A stretch of DNA of 64,000 nt, from positions 560,582-624,581 of the forward strand of contig NZ_JACHJK010000001.1 of the NCBI RefSeq assembly GCF_014203595.1, written 5' to 3'. The notes under the pieces were generated by a model, which worked only from the letters and a program-made list of their open reading frames with translations, was not told the DNA's origin and did no database searches. Each line of letters begins with the position of its first letter. Position 1 is the first letter of the stretch. This document shows positions 1-10,466 of this stretch, piece after piece. The stretch comes from Streptomyces echinatus. GTDB lineage: Bacteria; Actinomycetota; Actinomycetes; Streptomycetales; Streptomycetaceae. The position numbers were made by a program, and so were the translations under genes.

Positions 1-1
1 G

Positions 2-883
2 CTGGTGACGCGGCCGGTACCGCTGACCCGGGTGATCACGGGCTGGCCGCCGCCGGGCTGGCGGTTCGCGATGTGCGATGTCGGGCAGGGCGACGCGACC
101 GTGATTGCGGCGGGCGAGGGAGCCGGTGTGGTCGTGGACGCCGGACCCGACCCGGCGCTGGTCGACGACTGCCTGCGGCGGCTGGGCGTCACCCGCGTCC
201 CCCTTCTCATCCTCACCCACTTCCACGCGGACCATGTGGCGGGGCTCCCGGGCGTCCTGCGGGGCCGCTCGGTGGCCGCGATCGAGACCACGGGATTCGC
301 GGAACCGGCGGACCAGGCGGAGTTCGTCCGAAGACAGGCGGCCGAGCGGCACATCCCGGTCACGACGGCCGTCGCGGGAGAGGAACGGCGCACGGGACCG
401 CTCAGCTGGCGCGTTCTGTGGCCACCGCCGCAGGGCCCGCGGCCGGGGGTGCCCTCCGCCATCCCGGTGCCGTCGGCCCGGCCGGGTGTCTTCTTCGAGC
501 CGGAAGACCCGAACGACGCCAGCGTGGCGCTGCTCGTGCGTACGGGCGGGCTGCGGCTGCTGCTGCTCGGAGATCTCGAACCGCCGGCCCAGCAGGCGTT
601 GCTGCGCTCCCCGCCGGCGGCCGACCTGGCCGGAGTCGACGTCCTGAAGGTGGCCCACCACGGCTCGGCCTACCAGGACCCGCGACTGATGCGCCTCGCG
701 GCACCCCGGGTGGCGCTCGTGTCCGTCGGCGCCGGCAACTCCTATGGCCACCCGGCACCGGCGACCGTGGCCGCCCTGCGGACCGGCGGAGCCGTCGTCC
801 TGCGCACCGACCGGGACGGCGCGCTGGCGGTCACCGGGACCGGAGGGAGGACCGGAGAGATACAGGTGACGAGCGAGAACTAG
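2..883 (+). CDS. comEC: ComEC/Rec2 DNA-uptake protein, C-terminal metallo-beta-lactamase part (5' truncated by window)
   Basis: Only the C-terminal part is visible; the open frame enters from the left edge and ends at the TAG at 881-883. It has the MBL-fold signature LTHFHADHVAG, a later AHHGS motif and a LLLLGDLEPPAQ stretch, the pattern of the ComEC C-terminal nuclease-like domain. In the family an N-terminal multi-helix channel (upstream, outside the window) carries single-stranded DNA across the membrane in competent bacteria. The role in Streptomyces is unclear because natural competence is not established there. Neighbouring holA supports the assignment, since comEC-holA is a common actinobacterial order. 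An orphan MBL hydrolase is less likely because the frame is open at the edge. Confidence 0.85.
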   Translation: MVTRPVPLTRVITGWPPPGWRFAMCDVGQGDATVIAAGEGAGVVVDAGPDPALVDDCLRRLGVTRVPLLILTHFHADHVAGLPGVLRGRSVAAIETTGFAEPADQAEFVRRQAAERHIPVTTAVAGEERRTGPLSWRVLWPPPQGPRPGVPSAIPVPSARPGVFFEPEDPNDASVALLVRTGGLRLLLLGDLEPPAQQALLRSPPAADLAGVDVLKVAHHGSAYQDPRLMRLAAPRVALVSVGAGNSYGHPAPATVAALRTGGAVVLRTDRDGALAVTGTGGRTGEIQVTSEN

Positions 884-980
884 AGAGGAGCCGACGAGGA
901 CCGAACCGGACCGGAAGAGCGCCGGAGAGAACCGAAGCGTGTGGAGAGGAGGGCGAGCGGAGAGGAGCCGAGCGGCATTC

Positions 981-1130
981 AAGCGGTCGGAGCGGGACCG
1001 GCGACGACCGAAGCGGTCGGAGCGGGACCGGCGACGACCGAAGCGGGCGGAGCGGAACCGGCGACGACCGCAGCGGGCGGAGCGGGGCCGGCCACGACCG
1101 AAGCGGTCGGAGCGGGGCCGGCCACGACCG
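981..1130. repeat. 30-bp minisatellite, five tandem copies
   Basis: Five head-to-tail 30-bp units start at 981, 1011, 1041, 1071 and 1101. Units 1 and 2 are identical; the others differ at a few bases, such as T to G at position 7 and GACC to GGCC. A partial sixth unit begins at 1131. The period is a multiple of three, so a frame continuous with the downstream acetyltransferase reads through as a ten-residue Gly/Ala/Pro/Thr repeat. The whole comEC-nat gap (884-1246) contains only this array and flanking purine-rich GA/CG sequence; I see no other gene in it. Confidence 0.9.
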
Positions 1131-1246
1131 CAGCGGTCCCGCGGCGAGGCCCGAAGCGGGCGGAGGGGAGCGAGGAGGACTGCGGGCGGGAGAGGAATGT
1201 CGGCATGAGCCCACACCTGCCGCGGGCATCGGGCGAGACTGGGCTC

Positions 1247-2095
1247 ATGACATCAGCACAGGTCGACGCCTATCTCCGCCGACTCGGCAGTGCCCGCCCG
1301 GAGCAGCCCACCAGCGAGGCGCTGCGCGAGCTGCACCTGCGCCATCTGCTCACCGTCCCCTTCGAGAACCTGTCCATCCACCTCGGCGAGGAGATCACGC
1401 TGGAGGAGAAGCGGCTGCTGGACAAGGTGACCGCGGACCGGCGCGGCGGCTTCTGCTACGAACTGAACGGCGCCTTCGGGACGTTGCTGGCCGCACTCGG
1501 TTACGAGGTGGAACTGCTCGCGGGACGTGTCTACGACGACGAGGGGCGGCCCGGGATCCCCTACGACCATCTCGCGCTGCGGGTACGGACGGCGGACGGG
1601 GACACCTGGCTCGCCGATGTCGGGTTCGGGGCGCACAGCCACTACCCGCTGGCCTACGCGGAACGCGGGGCGCAGGACGACCCCGGCGGCACGTTCCGGG
1701 TGGTGGAGGCCGGGCCGGACCCGGCCGGGGTGCACGGCGGTGACGCGCCGGGCGCCGGGGATCTGGACGTCGTGCGGGACGGCACGCCGCAGTACCGGCT
1801 GGAGACACGGACCCGGGTGCTCGGGGACTTCGTGGCCGGCGCGTGGTGGCACAGCACTTCGCCGCTGTCGCACTTCACCCGGTCGCTGGTGTGCTCCCGG
1901 GTCACCGACGACGGCGGGCGGATCACGCTCAGCGGGCGGAAGCTGAAGACGACCGCCCCGGACGGCACGCGCGAGAAGCGGGAGCTGGAGACGGACGAGG
2001 AGGTGCTGACGGTCTACCGGAACTGCTTCGGGATCGAGTTGGACGGGGTGCCGACCGTGCGAAACCCCGACCTGAGCGACTCGGCCGATTCCTAG
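1247..2095 (+). CDS. nat: Arylamine N-acetyltransferase
   Basis: Transfers an acetyl group from acetyl-CoA to arylamines, arylhydrazines or related aromatic amines by a ping-pong mechanism; cytosolic. From the ATG at 1247 the protein has 282 residues, the usual NAT length. The Cys-His-Asp triad is visible: Cys70 in RGGFCYELN, His108 in YDHLAL and Asp124 in LADVGFG. The N-terminal YLRRLG and PFENLSIHLG segments are also typical. An in-frame ATG at 1205 has a better Shine-Dalgarno (GGAGAGGA, about 8 nt before it) and would add 14 residues, so the start is open. The frame stays open upstream through the minisatellite. Some family members act in ansamycin amide synthesis, but no such genes are nearby. 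Confidence 0.88.
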   Translation: MTSAQVDAYLRRLGSARPEQPTSEALRELHLRHLLTVPFENLSIHLGEEITLEEKRLLDKVTADRRGGFCYELNGAFGTLLAALGYEVELLAGRVYDDEGRPGIPYDHLALRVRTADGDTWLADVGFGAHSHYPLAYAERGAQDDPGGTFRVVEAGPDPAGVHGGDAPGAGDLDVVRDGTPQYRLETRTRVLGDFVAGAWWHSTSPLSHFTRSLVCSRVTDDGGRITLSGRKLKTTAPDGTREKRELETDEEVLTVYRNCFGIELDGVPTVRNPDLSDSADS

Positions 2096-2163
2096 GCCGG
2101 GGTCGGCCTCGCCCGGCCTGGGCGTGGGCCTCGGGCCCACGCGGGGTGCCGGAGAATGGGCCC

Positions 2164-2409
2164 GTGAGCGATGTGAGACACGTGCTGGTGCTGCCCGACC
2201 GCGACGCCGCCGAGGAGGCCGTCGAGGCGCTCGGTGAGAGGTTCGGGATCGACGAGGAGCCCCAGCTCGTCCGGGACGCGCTGGCCGGCGAGGACGACGC
2301 CGAGGACGCCCAGTGGCTGGTGGTCCTGCGGGACGAGCGCGAGCGGCTGGACCCCGCCGAGCTGGACGCGTTCGCGGGGGAGTGGGACGGCTGGCGCGAG
2401 GAGCCGTGA
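2164..2409 (+). CDS. Small acidic conserved hypothetical protein (81 aa)
   Basis: I do not recognise a named domain. The 81-residue protein is very acidic, with an N-terminal beta strand (RHVLVLPD), a helix AAEEAVEAL, a central VVLRDERERLDP and a Trp-rich end (EWDGWREEP). This looks like a compact alpha/beta fold. The GTG start is preceded by GGAG 9 nt upstream, and by a GAGAAT hexamer ending 5 nt before the start, so either leadered or leaderless expression fits. It lies between nat and holA on the same strand. Third-position GC is as high as in the neighbours, which supports real coding. Confidence 0.65.
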   Translation: MSDVRHVLVLPDRDAAEEAVEALGERFGIDEEPQLVRDALAGEDDAEDAQWLVVLRDERERLDPAELDAFAGEWDGWREEP

Positions 2410-2496
2410 CCCCGAGCCGGACTCGGGGTCCGCTCCGGGGCCGGTCGGGGTGCCGGGGCCGGTTCGTTGTCAGTGCGGCGTGGGATGCTTTGAGCG

Positions 2497-3486
2497 ATGG
2501 CCAGGAAGACTGCGAATGACGACCCTCTCGCCCCGGTGACCCTTGCCGTGGGCCAGGAGGACCTCCTGCTCGACCGTGCCGTGCAGGAGGTGGTGGCCGC
2601 CGCCAAGGCCGCCGACGCCGACACGGACGTACGTGACCTGACCCCGGACCAGCTGCAGCCCGGCACCCTCGCCGAGCTGACCAGCCCGTCGCTCTTCGCC
2701 GAGCGCAAGGTCGTGGTCGTACGCAACGCGCAGGACCTGTCCGCCGACACGGTCAAGGACGTGAAGGCGTACCTCGGCTCGCCGGCCGAGGAGATCACCC
2801 TGGTGCTGCTCCACGCCGGCGGCGCCAAGGGCAAGGGGCTGCTGGACGCCGCGCGCAAGACGGGGGCGCGGGAGGTGGCCTGTCCGAAGATGACCAAGCC
2901 GGCGGACCGGCTGGCCTTCGTGCGGGGCGAGTTCCGCTCCTTCGGGCGGTCGGCCACCCCGGAGGCGTGCCAGGCGCTCTGCGACGCCATCGGGAGCGAT
3001 CTGCGGGAGCTGGCCTCCGCGGTCTCGCAGTTGGTCGCCGACGTGGAAGGGACGATCGACGAGGCGGTCGTCGGGCGGTACTACACCGGTCGTGCCGAGG
3101 CGTCGAGCTTCACGGTCGCCGACCGGGCCGTGGAGGGGCGTACGGCGGAGGCGCTGGAGGCGCTGAGATGGTCGCTGGCGACGGGGGTGGCGCCGGTGAT
3201 GATCACCAGCGCGCTGGCCCAGGGCGTGCGGGCGATCGGGAAGCTGTCCTCCGCGCGCGGGGGCCGGCCGGCCGATCTGGCGCGTGAGCTGGGTATGCCG
3301 CCGTGGAAGATCGACCGGGTGCGGCAGCAGATGCGGGGCTGGACGCCGGACGGGGTCGCGGTGGCGCTCAGAGCGGTCGCCGAGGCGGACGCGGGCGTGA
3401 AGGGCGGCGGCGACGATCCCGAGTACGCGCTGGAGAAGGCGGTCGTGGTGATCGCGAGGGCCGCCCGGTCGCGCGGACGCGGATAG
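2497..3486 (+). CDS. holA: DNA polymerase III subunit delta
   Basis: The delta subunit of the clamp loader, which opens the DnaN sliding-clamp ring during replication. It has 329 residues, the normal length for HolA. The N-terminal fold shows VTLAVGQEDLLLDRAVQEVV and an LFAERKVVVVRNAQDL segment typical of the clamp-interacting domain. The C-terminal collar domain follows from about residue 210 (TAEALEALRWSLATGVAPVMITSAL split over several helices). Delta lacks a functional Walker A, as expected. Location directly downstream of comEC and upstream of rpsT matches the conserved bacterial arrangement. The ATG start has a GATGCT hexamer 7 nt upstream and no strong Shine-Dalgarno. Confidence 0.9.
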   Translation: MARKTANDDPLAPVTLAVGQEDLLLDRAVQEVVAAAKAADADTDVRDLTPDQLQPGTLAELTSPSLFAERKVVVVRNAQDLSADTVKDVKAYLGSPAEEITLVLLHAGGAKGKGLLDAARKTGAREVACPKMTKPADRLAFVRGEFRSFGRSATPEACQALCDAIGSDLRELASAVSQLVADVEGTIDEAVVGRYYTGRAEASSFTVADRAVEGRTAEALEALRWSLATGVAPVMITSALAQGVRAIGKLSSARGGRPADLARELGMPPWKIDRVRQQMRGWTPDGVAVALRAVAEADAGVKGGGDDPEYALEKAVVVIARAARSRGRG

Positions 3487-3496
3487 GCGCGTCCCA

Positions 3497-3590
3497 GCCC
3501 CCTCAACCCCTCAGCCCCCTCAACCCCTCAGCCCCCGCACCCTGAACACCGCGAACCCTGAACCCCTCGAACCCTGAACACCTCGAACCG
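3497..3590. repeat. Short tandem repeats downstream of holA (17-bp x2, then 16-bp x2)
   Basis: A 17-bp C-rich unit (GCCCCCTCAACCCCTCA) occurs at 3497-3513 and 3514-3530. It is followed by a 16-bp unit, GAACCCTGAACCCCTC at 3553-3568 and a one-base variant at 3569-3584. The array starts within 15 nt of the holA stop. The rest of the 3487-3865 gap holds two inverted repeats that serve convergent rpsT and no gene that I can support. Confidence 0.85.
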
Positions 3591-3691
3591 AGTCGGCCAC
3601 CTGCCCACCCCGCACTGTCCGCCGAGAGGTGGCCGTCACGGCGGGGGCAGGACTCGGCCGGGCCGAGAAAGCGCTCTGCTCCCGCATGCCG

Positions 3692-3733
3692 AAAACCCCG
3701 GCACCCGCCCTGGGGAAGGGAGGAATGCCGGGG
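3692..3733 (-). terminator. Rho-independent terminator of rpsT
   Basis: Read on the minus strand, CCCCGGCA (3726-3733) pairs perfectly with TGCCGGGG (3696-3703) and is followed at once by TTTT (3692-3695), a true T-tract that is unusual for this GC-rich genome. A second inverted repeat, GGATTCGCAC at 3752-3761 with GTGCGAATCC at 3784-3793, lies between it and the rpsT stop and may form a tandem hairpin. Confidence 0.75.
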
Positions 3734-3865
3734 TCTCCGAATCAATCCGGTGGATTCGCACCCGCGTGGCGAACGCAGGCCGCGTGCGAATCCGGGGGCG
3801 CCGGACGGGAGCGGATGAGAGAGGGCCCGCTCTGGGTCCTTCCGGCGGTCAGATCAGAAAGGGGT

Positions 3866-4132
3866 TCAGCCCTTGAGGGACGCGACCTTGGAAGCAAGCG
3901 CCGACTTCTTGTTGGCGGCCTGGTTCTTGTGGATGACGCCCTTCGAGACGGCCTTGTCGAGCGCACGCGCGGCAGCGCGCTGCAGCTCGGTGGCCTTCTC
4001 GACGTCACCCGCGGCAGCGGCCTCACGGGCCTTGCGGACCGCGGTCTTCAGGGAGGACTTGACGGCCTTGTTGCGCAGCCGGGCCTTCTCGTTGGTCTTG
4101 ATCCGCTTGATCTGGGACTTGATGTTCGCCAC
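3866..4132 (-). CDS. rpsT: 30S ribosomal protein S20
   Basis: Primary 16S rRNA-binding protein of the small subunit. The 88-residue, Lys/Ala/Arg-rich all-helical sequence begins [21 protein letters not shown] and contains the conserved [13 protein letters not shown] near the C-terminus; both length and motifs are standard. The start is GTG (CAC at 4130-4132 on the plus strand), with GAAAAGG about 7 nt upstream as ribosome binding site. It is monocistronic and divergent from lepA, the usual arrangement in actinobacteria. The 225-bp divergent region (4133-4357) is locally AT-rich near 4185-4195 and must hold both promoters, but I could not assign a convincing -35/-10 pair. Confidence 0.97.
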   Translation of the reverse strand: MANIKSQIKRIKTNEKARLRNKAVKSSLKTAVRKAREAAAAGDVEKATELQRAAARALDKAVSKGVIHKNQAANKKSALASKVASLKG

Positions 4133-4357
4133 GAAGGAGCCTTTTCAGGTTCAGGTGCCGGGCCGGGAGATCCCGTACCGGTGATCTAAATTTTCTCTGA
4201 CGTGCCTCGCGCTGAGAGGGCATGAGGCACAGCCATCTACAGTACCAGTGGCCCTCCGGACGGCCCAAAACGGCCCCCGGTCCCTGCGCGTGGGACCATG
4301 GAGACTACGTAACGATCCGACCCGAGGCATAAGGCGCCTCAAGAGACAGGACCCTGC

Positions 4358-6232
4358 GTGCCCGCGACCCCTAACCATGTGCCCGAGCCGAGCCGTACCG
4401 CCCCGGCCCTGATCCGCAATTTCTGCATCATCGCGCACATCGACCACGGCAAGTCCACCCTCGCCGACCGGATGCTCCAGCTGACCGGTGTGGTTGAGCA
4501 GCGGCAGATGCGTGCTCAGTACCTCGACCGGATGGACATCGAGCGCGAGCGCGGCATCACGATCAAGTCCCAGGCGGTGCGTCTGCCCTGGGCCCCGACC
4601 GAGGGCCCCGACCAGGGCACGACCCACATCCTCAACATGATCGACACCCCGGGGCACGTCGACTTCACCTACGAGGTCTCGCGGTCGCTGGCCGCCTGCG
4701 AGGGGACCATCCTCCTCGTCGACGCCGCCCAGGGCATCGAGGCGCAGACCCTCGCCAACCTCTACCTGGCGATGGAGAACGACCTTACGATCATCCCGGT
4801 GCTGAACAAGATCGACCTCCCGGCCGCGCAGCCGGAGAAGTTCGCCGAAGAGCTGGCGAACCTGGTCGGCTGTGACCCGGAGGACGTGCTCAAGGTCTCC
4901 GCCAAGACCGGCCTCGGCGTGGACGCGCTGCTGAACAAGGTCGTCAAGGAGATCCCGGCGCCGGTCGGGGTCGCCGACGCGCCCGCCCGCGCGATGATCT
5001 TCGACTCGGTCTACGACTCGTACCGCGGGGTCGTGACGTACGTCCGTGTCATCGACGGCCAGCTCAACAAGCGCGAGCGCATCAGGATGATGTCGACGGG
5101 CGCCACCCACGAGCTGCTGGAGATCGGCGTCAGCTCGCCGGAGATGCTGCCGGCGGACGGCCTCGGGGTCGGTGAGGTGGGCTACCTCATCACCGGTGTG
5201 AAGGACGTCCGGCAGTCCAAGGTCGGTGACACGGTCACCAGCCAGCACAAGGGCGCCACCGAGGCGCTCGGCGGCTACAAGGACCCGAAGCCGATGGTCT
5301 TCTCCGGTCTGTATCCGCTGGACGGCTCGGACTACCCCGAGCTGCGCGAGGCCCTGGACAAGCTGCAGCTCAACGACGCCGCGCTGGTCTACGAGCCGGA
5401 GACCTCCGCGGCCCTCGGCTTCGGCTTCCGCGTCGGCTTCCTCGGCCTGCTGCACCTGGACGTGATCCGGGAGCGGCTGGAGCGCGAGTTCGGCCTCGAC
5501 CTGATCGCCACCGCCCCCAACGTGGTCTACCGCGTGGTCATGGAGGACGGCAGCGAGCACACGGTCACCAACCCGAGCGAGTTCCCCGAGGGCAAGATCG
5601 ACGAGGTCTACGAGCCGGTCGTGCGGGCCACCATCCTCGCGCCCACCGAGTTCATCGGCTCGATCATGGAGCTGTGCCAGACCCGGCGCGGCACCCTGCT
5701 CGGCATGGACTACCTCTCGGAGGACCGGGTCGAGATCCGCTACACGCTGCCGCTCGCGGAGATCGTCTTCGACTTCTTCGACCAGCTGAAGTCCAAGACC
5801 CGCGGCTACGCCTCGCTGGACTACGAGCCCACGGGTGAGCAGACCAGCTCCCTGGTCAAGGTCGACATCCTGCTGCACGGCGACAAGGTGGACGCCTTCT
5901 CGGCGATCACCCACAAGGACCAGGCGTACGCGTACGGCGTGCGGCTCGTCGCCAAGCTCAAGGAGCTGATCCCGCGGCAGGCCTTCGAGGTGCCGGTGCA
6001 GGCCGCCATCGGCTCGCGGGTCATCGCCCGCGAGACCATCCGCGCCATCCGCAAGGACGTCCTCGCCAAGTGCTACGGCGGTGACATCTCCCGTAAGCGG
6101 AAGCTTCTGGAGAAGCAGAAGGAAGGCAAGAAGCGGATGAAGATGGTGGGTTCCGTGGAGGTTCCGCAGGAAGCCTTCATCGCCGTCCTGTCCAGCGATG
6201 ACAGCGCGGGGTCGGGCAAGGGCAAGAAGTAA
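4358..6232 (+). CDS. lepA: Elongation factor 4 (back-translocating ribosomal GTPase LepA)
   Basis: A ribosome-associated GTPase that can reverse or rescue translocation and affects ribosome assembly. It has 624 residues. The G domain is clear: G1 AHIDHGKST at residues 26-34, G3 DTPGHVDF, and G4 NKIDLP. The LepA-specific C-terminal domain is present with [15 protein letters not shown] and the terminal [18 protein letters not shown], which separates it from EF-G. The start is GTG at 4358, in a context of AAGAGACAGG. An N-terminal extension of about 20 residues compared with E. coli LepA is common in actinobacteria. A strong hairpin follows the gene. Confidence 0.96.
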   Translation: MPATPNHVPEPSRTAPALIRNFCIIAHIDHGKSTLADRMLQLTGVVEQRQMRAQYLDRMDIERERGITIKSQAVRLPWAPTEGPDQGTTHILNMIDTPGHVDFTYEVSRSLAACEGTILLVDAAQGIEAQTLANLYLAMENDLTIIPVLNKIDLPAAQPEKFAEELANLVGCDPEDVLKVSAKTGLGVDALLNKVVKEIPAPVGVADAPARAMIFDSVYDSYRGVVTYVRVIDGQLNKRERIRMMSTGATHELLEIGVSSPEMLPADGLGVGEVGYLITGVKDVRQSKVGDTVTSQHKGATEALGGYKDPKPMVFSGLYPLDGSDYPELREALDKLQLNDAALVYEPETSAALGFGFRVGFLGLLHLDVIRERLEREFGLDLIATAPNVVYRVVMEDGSEHTVTNPSEFPEGKIDEVYEPVVRATILAPTEFIGSIMELCQTRRGTLLGMDYLSEDRVEIRYTLPLAEIVFDFFDQLKSKTRGYASLDYEPTGEQTSSLVKVDILLHGDKVDAFSAITHKDQAYAYGVRLVAKLKELIPRQAFEVPVQAAIGSRVIARETIRAIRKDVLAKCYGGDISRKRKLLEKQKEGKKRMKMVGSVEVPQEAFIAVLSSDDSAGSGKGKK

Positions 6233-6274
6233 CCAGAGGTAACAGCCGGTCACGTCCGCAAACCGGGCATGCGG

Positions 6275-6304
6275 GGGCCCGTCGTGCGAAAGCGCGGCGG
6301 GCCC
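6275..6304 (+). terminator. Intrinsic hairpin terminator downstream of lepA
   Basis: GGGCCCGTCGTGC (6275-6287) and GCGCGGCGGGCCC (6292-6304) form a 13-bp stem with two mismatches, closed by a GAAA tetraloop (GNRA type). No T-tract follows, which is common for Streptomyces terminators. Confidence 0.65.
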
Positions 6305-6398
6305 TACGCGCGCGTAGCGTCGCTCTCCGTGGAAAGTGACAGGCCGATGCCCCTTACGCAGCGGGCGGTCGCGCCTTACCCTGATCCCTGCTCGATAG

Positions 6399-6413
6399 TT
6401 ACTCGCGAGTTAA
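6399..6413. promoter_or_regulatory. Candidate operator dyad before the acyl-CoA ligase
   Basis: ACTCGCGAGT (6401-6410) is a perfect 10-bp palindrome inside the near-palindrome TTACTCGCGAGTTAA, 80 bp before the ligase start. A second GAGTTAA half-site is at 6437-6443. The local sequence is AT-rich relative to its surroundings, as expected of a promoter. Palindromes of this kind before fatty-acid activation genes are often bound by TetR-family regulators; no such regulator is encoded in the window, so the protein is unknown. Confidence 0.5.
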
Positions 6414-6492
6414 ACAACAGACCGAACCCATACCGTGAGTTAACCCAGCCGCACCGAGTCAGCCGCACCGTCGCGGGCCCCCGGAGGATGTC

Positions 6493-8367
<1,875 letters not shown>

Positions 8368-8613
8368 GGCCCCTCGTCCGGACACCGGGCCGATCCTGCC
8401 GGGGCGCGGTGAGTCGCCGTCGTCCCGGGGCCGGCCCGGTCCGGAAGGGCGGCCCCCGGGGCGTCCGGCGCCTCGGGGAACCGCGGGCCGTCACAGGCCG
8501 AGCGCGTGGTTCCCCACGCCCCTTCATGCTCACCGGCGCTCAAAAGCCGCCGTCTTCTGTCCACTTCGATAACTGACCGCTTATGCGTGCCCCCGGTCTG
8601 TCACCCTGGCGGC

Positions 8614-10440
8614 ATGGAGACGGCCGCCATACCGACGCAGCGGGAGAGTGAGACCCGGCCAGGCGAGAGGCGGGGCCGGGCCACGCTGCCCGGGAGCCCC
8701 GTCGCCCCGGGCTCGGCCCGCACGCTGGTGCGCGCCGCCCTGGCCGAGGCGCCCGGCGTCCCGGCCCGGCTGGTCGACGACGCCATGGCCGTCGTCAGCG
8801 AGCTGGTCACCAACGCCGTCGTGCACGCCGGCACCGACGTACAGATCGACTGGCGGCTGGAGGACACCGGCGCGTTCGTGATCGAGGTCCGCGACCAGCA
8901 CCCCTCACGGGCCCCACGGGACGCCACGGGCGGCGAGGGGCCGCACGACACCCCCGAGTACGGGCGCGGACTGCGCCTCGTCGGCACGCTCGCGGAGTCC
9001 TGGGGCGTCACCTACCGCACCGGCGCCAAGACCGTGTGGGCGCGGCTGCCCCCGGGCGGCAGCGAGGCCCTGGACGGACCCGCCCCCGATCCCGCCCTGG
9101 AGGTCGCCGAGGACCTCGCCCCCCAGCCGCACCGCGCCGAAGGCGACCGGGACTGGCTCGGCCGGGGCGCCCTGTCCTTCCTCGCCGAGGCCTCCGACCT
9201 GCTCGCCGGACAGCTGGACGAGAACCTGGTCGCCGCGCTCACCGGCCAGCTGATCGTGCCCCGGCTCGCCGACTGGTGCGCGGTCTGGCTGGAGGACGAG
9301 GCGACCGTGCGCGGCGGCGACGGCGGCGGGCCCGCCCGGGTCTGGCACGCCAGCGAGGCCCGGATCGAGGAGCTGCGGTGTGCCCTGGAGAAGGAGCCGC
9401 CGTGCCCGCCGGACGGGCTGCGCTCCGGCCCCGAGCCCTATCCCTGGCCCGGCCACGCGCTCGGCGCGCAGGGCGCCTGCGGGACGGCGCTGTCGTACCG
9501 GCTGATCGCGGGCGGCCGGCCGCTGGGCACGCTCGTCATCGGCCGGTGCGGACCGGCCGGCTTCCCGGACGAGGTCACCGGGCTCGTGGAGGACCTCGGC
9601 CGACGGGTCGCCCTGGCCATCGGCGCGGCCCGCCAGTACGCCCGCCAGGCCACCATCAGCGCCGTCCTGCAGCGCGGCCTGCTGCCCGGCGCGGTCGCCG
9701 AGATCCCCGGAGTGAGCAGCGCGCTCGTGTACGAGCCGTGCGACAAGGGCGGCCCCAGCGGCGACTTCTACGACCTGTTCCCGGCGGGCGACGGCCGCTG
9801 GTGCTTCGCCGTGGGCGACGTCCAGGGCAAGGGCCCGGAGGCGGCCGTGGTGATCGGCCTCGCCCGCCCCTGGCTGCGCCTCCTGGCCCGCGAGGGCTAC
9901 CGGGTCGCCGACGTCCTGGACCGCCTCAACCAGCTCCTCCTGGACGACGCCACCGAGGCCGCCGACGCCGCTGCCCGTGCCCTGGTCGCCGCCGGCGGCC
10001 GGCCCCTGGTCTCGGGGGACGGCCCGCAGACGCGTTTTCTCTCGCTCCTCTACGGCGAGCTGACACCCCACGAGGGCGGGGTCCGCTGCACCCTCGCCTC
10101 CGCCGGCCACCCGCTGCCGCTCGTCCTCGGCCCCGACGGCGCCGTGCGCACCGCCGCCCGTCCGCAGACCCTCCTCGGCGTCGTGGAGGACGAGACGTAC
10201 ACCAGCGAGACCCTGGAGCTGTGGCCCGGCGACAGCCTGCTGTGCGTCACCGACGGGGTGACCGAGCGGCGCTCCGGCTCCCGCCAGTTCGACGACGGCG
10301 ACGGCCTCGCCCGCGCCCTGTCCGGCTGCGCGGGGCTCAGCGCCGAGCTGATAGCGGAAAGGATCCGCCGCCTCGTCCACGACTTCGGCGGCGGCCTGCC
10401 CGAGGACGACCTGGCCCTGCTGGTGCTCCAGGCGGAGTAA
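8614..10440 (+). CDS. ATP-binding SpoIIE-family protein phosphatase (anti-anti-sigma factor regulator type)
   Basis: A PP2C-type Ser/Thr phosphatase fused to an anti-sigma-like kinase domain. From the ATG at 8614 it has 608 residues. An HATPase_c_2 domain (about 30-145) shows the N-box ELVTNAVVHA and G-box GRGLRLVG. A GAF-like sensor lies at about 190-350. The C-terminal SpoIIE/PP2C domain (about 365-605) has the metal-binding Asp residues in SGDFYDLF and GDVQGKGPEAA and a later LLCVTDGVTER. Such proteins switch partner anti-sigma antagonists in partner-switching cascades, and Streptomyces has dozens. No sigma factor lies beside it, so its partner is unknown. Earlier in-frame starts exist, but the kinase domain fits 8614 best. 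Confidence 0.88.
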   Translation: METAAIPTQRESETRPGERRGRATLPGSPVAPGSARTLVRAALAEAPGVPARLVDDAMAVVSELVTNAVVHAGTDVQIDWRLEDTGAFVIEVRDQHPSRAPRDATGGEGPHDTPEYGRGLRLVGTLAESWGVTYRTGAKTVWARLPPGGSEALDGPAPDPALEVAEDLAPQPHRAEGDRDWLGRGALSFLAEASDLLAGQLDENLVAALTGQLIVPRLADWCAVWLEDEATVRGGDGGGPARVWHASEARIEELRCALEKEPPCPPDGLRSGPEPYPWPGHALGAQGACGTALSYRLIAGGRPLGTLVIGRCGPAGFPDEVTGLVEDLGRRVALAIGAARQYARQATISAVLQRGLLPGAVAEIPGVSSALVYEPCDKGGPSGDFYDLFPAGDGRWCFAVGDVQGKGPEAAVVIGLARPWLRLLAREGYRVADVLDRLNQLLLDDATEAADAAARALVAAGGRPLVSGDGPQTRFLSLLYGELTPHEGGVRCTLASAGHPLPLVLGPDGAVRTAARPQTLLGVVEDETYTSETLELWPGDSLLCVTDGVTERRSGSRQFDDGDGLARALSGCAGLSAELIAERIRRLVHDFGGGLPEDDLALLVLQAE

Positions 10441-10466
10441 CGCCACCGGTACGGGACAATGGGGGC

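Noticed and set aside
981..1130. CRISPR array
   Set aside because: Units are tandem and contiguous without unique spacers, and no cas genes are near.
73..1743. Long open frames overlapping comEC and nat (plus and minus)
   Set aside because: High-GC shadows with Arg/Gly/Pro-rich translations and no domain; the real genes lie in other frames.
3752..3793. tRNA-like fragment (GTGCGAATCC with inverted GGATTCGCAC)
   Set aside because: The T-loop-like GTGCGAATCC lacks the T at position 55 and no cloverleaf with acceptor, D and anticodon stems can be built around it; it is better read as a hairpin behind rpsT.
4151..6253. 700-residue minus-strand open frame across lepA
   Set aside because: Antisense shadow of lepA with no family features.
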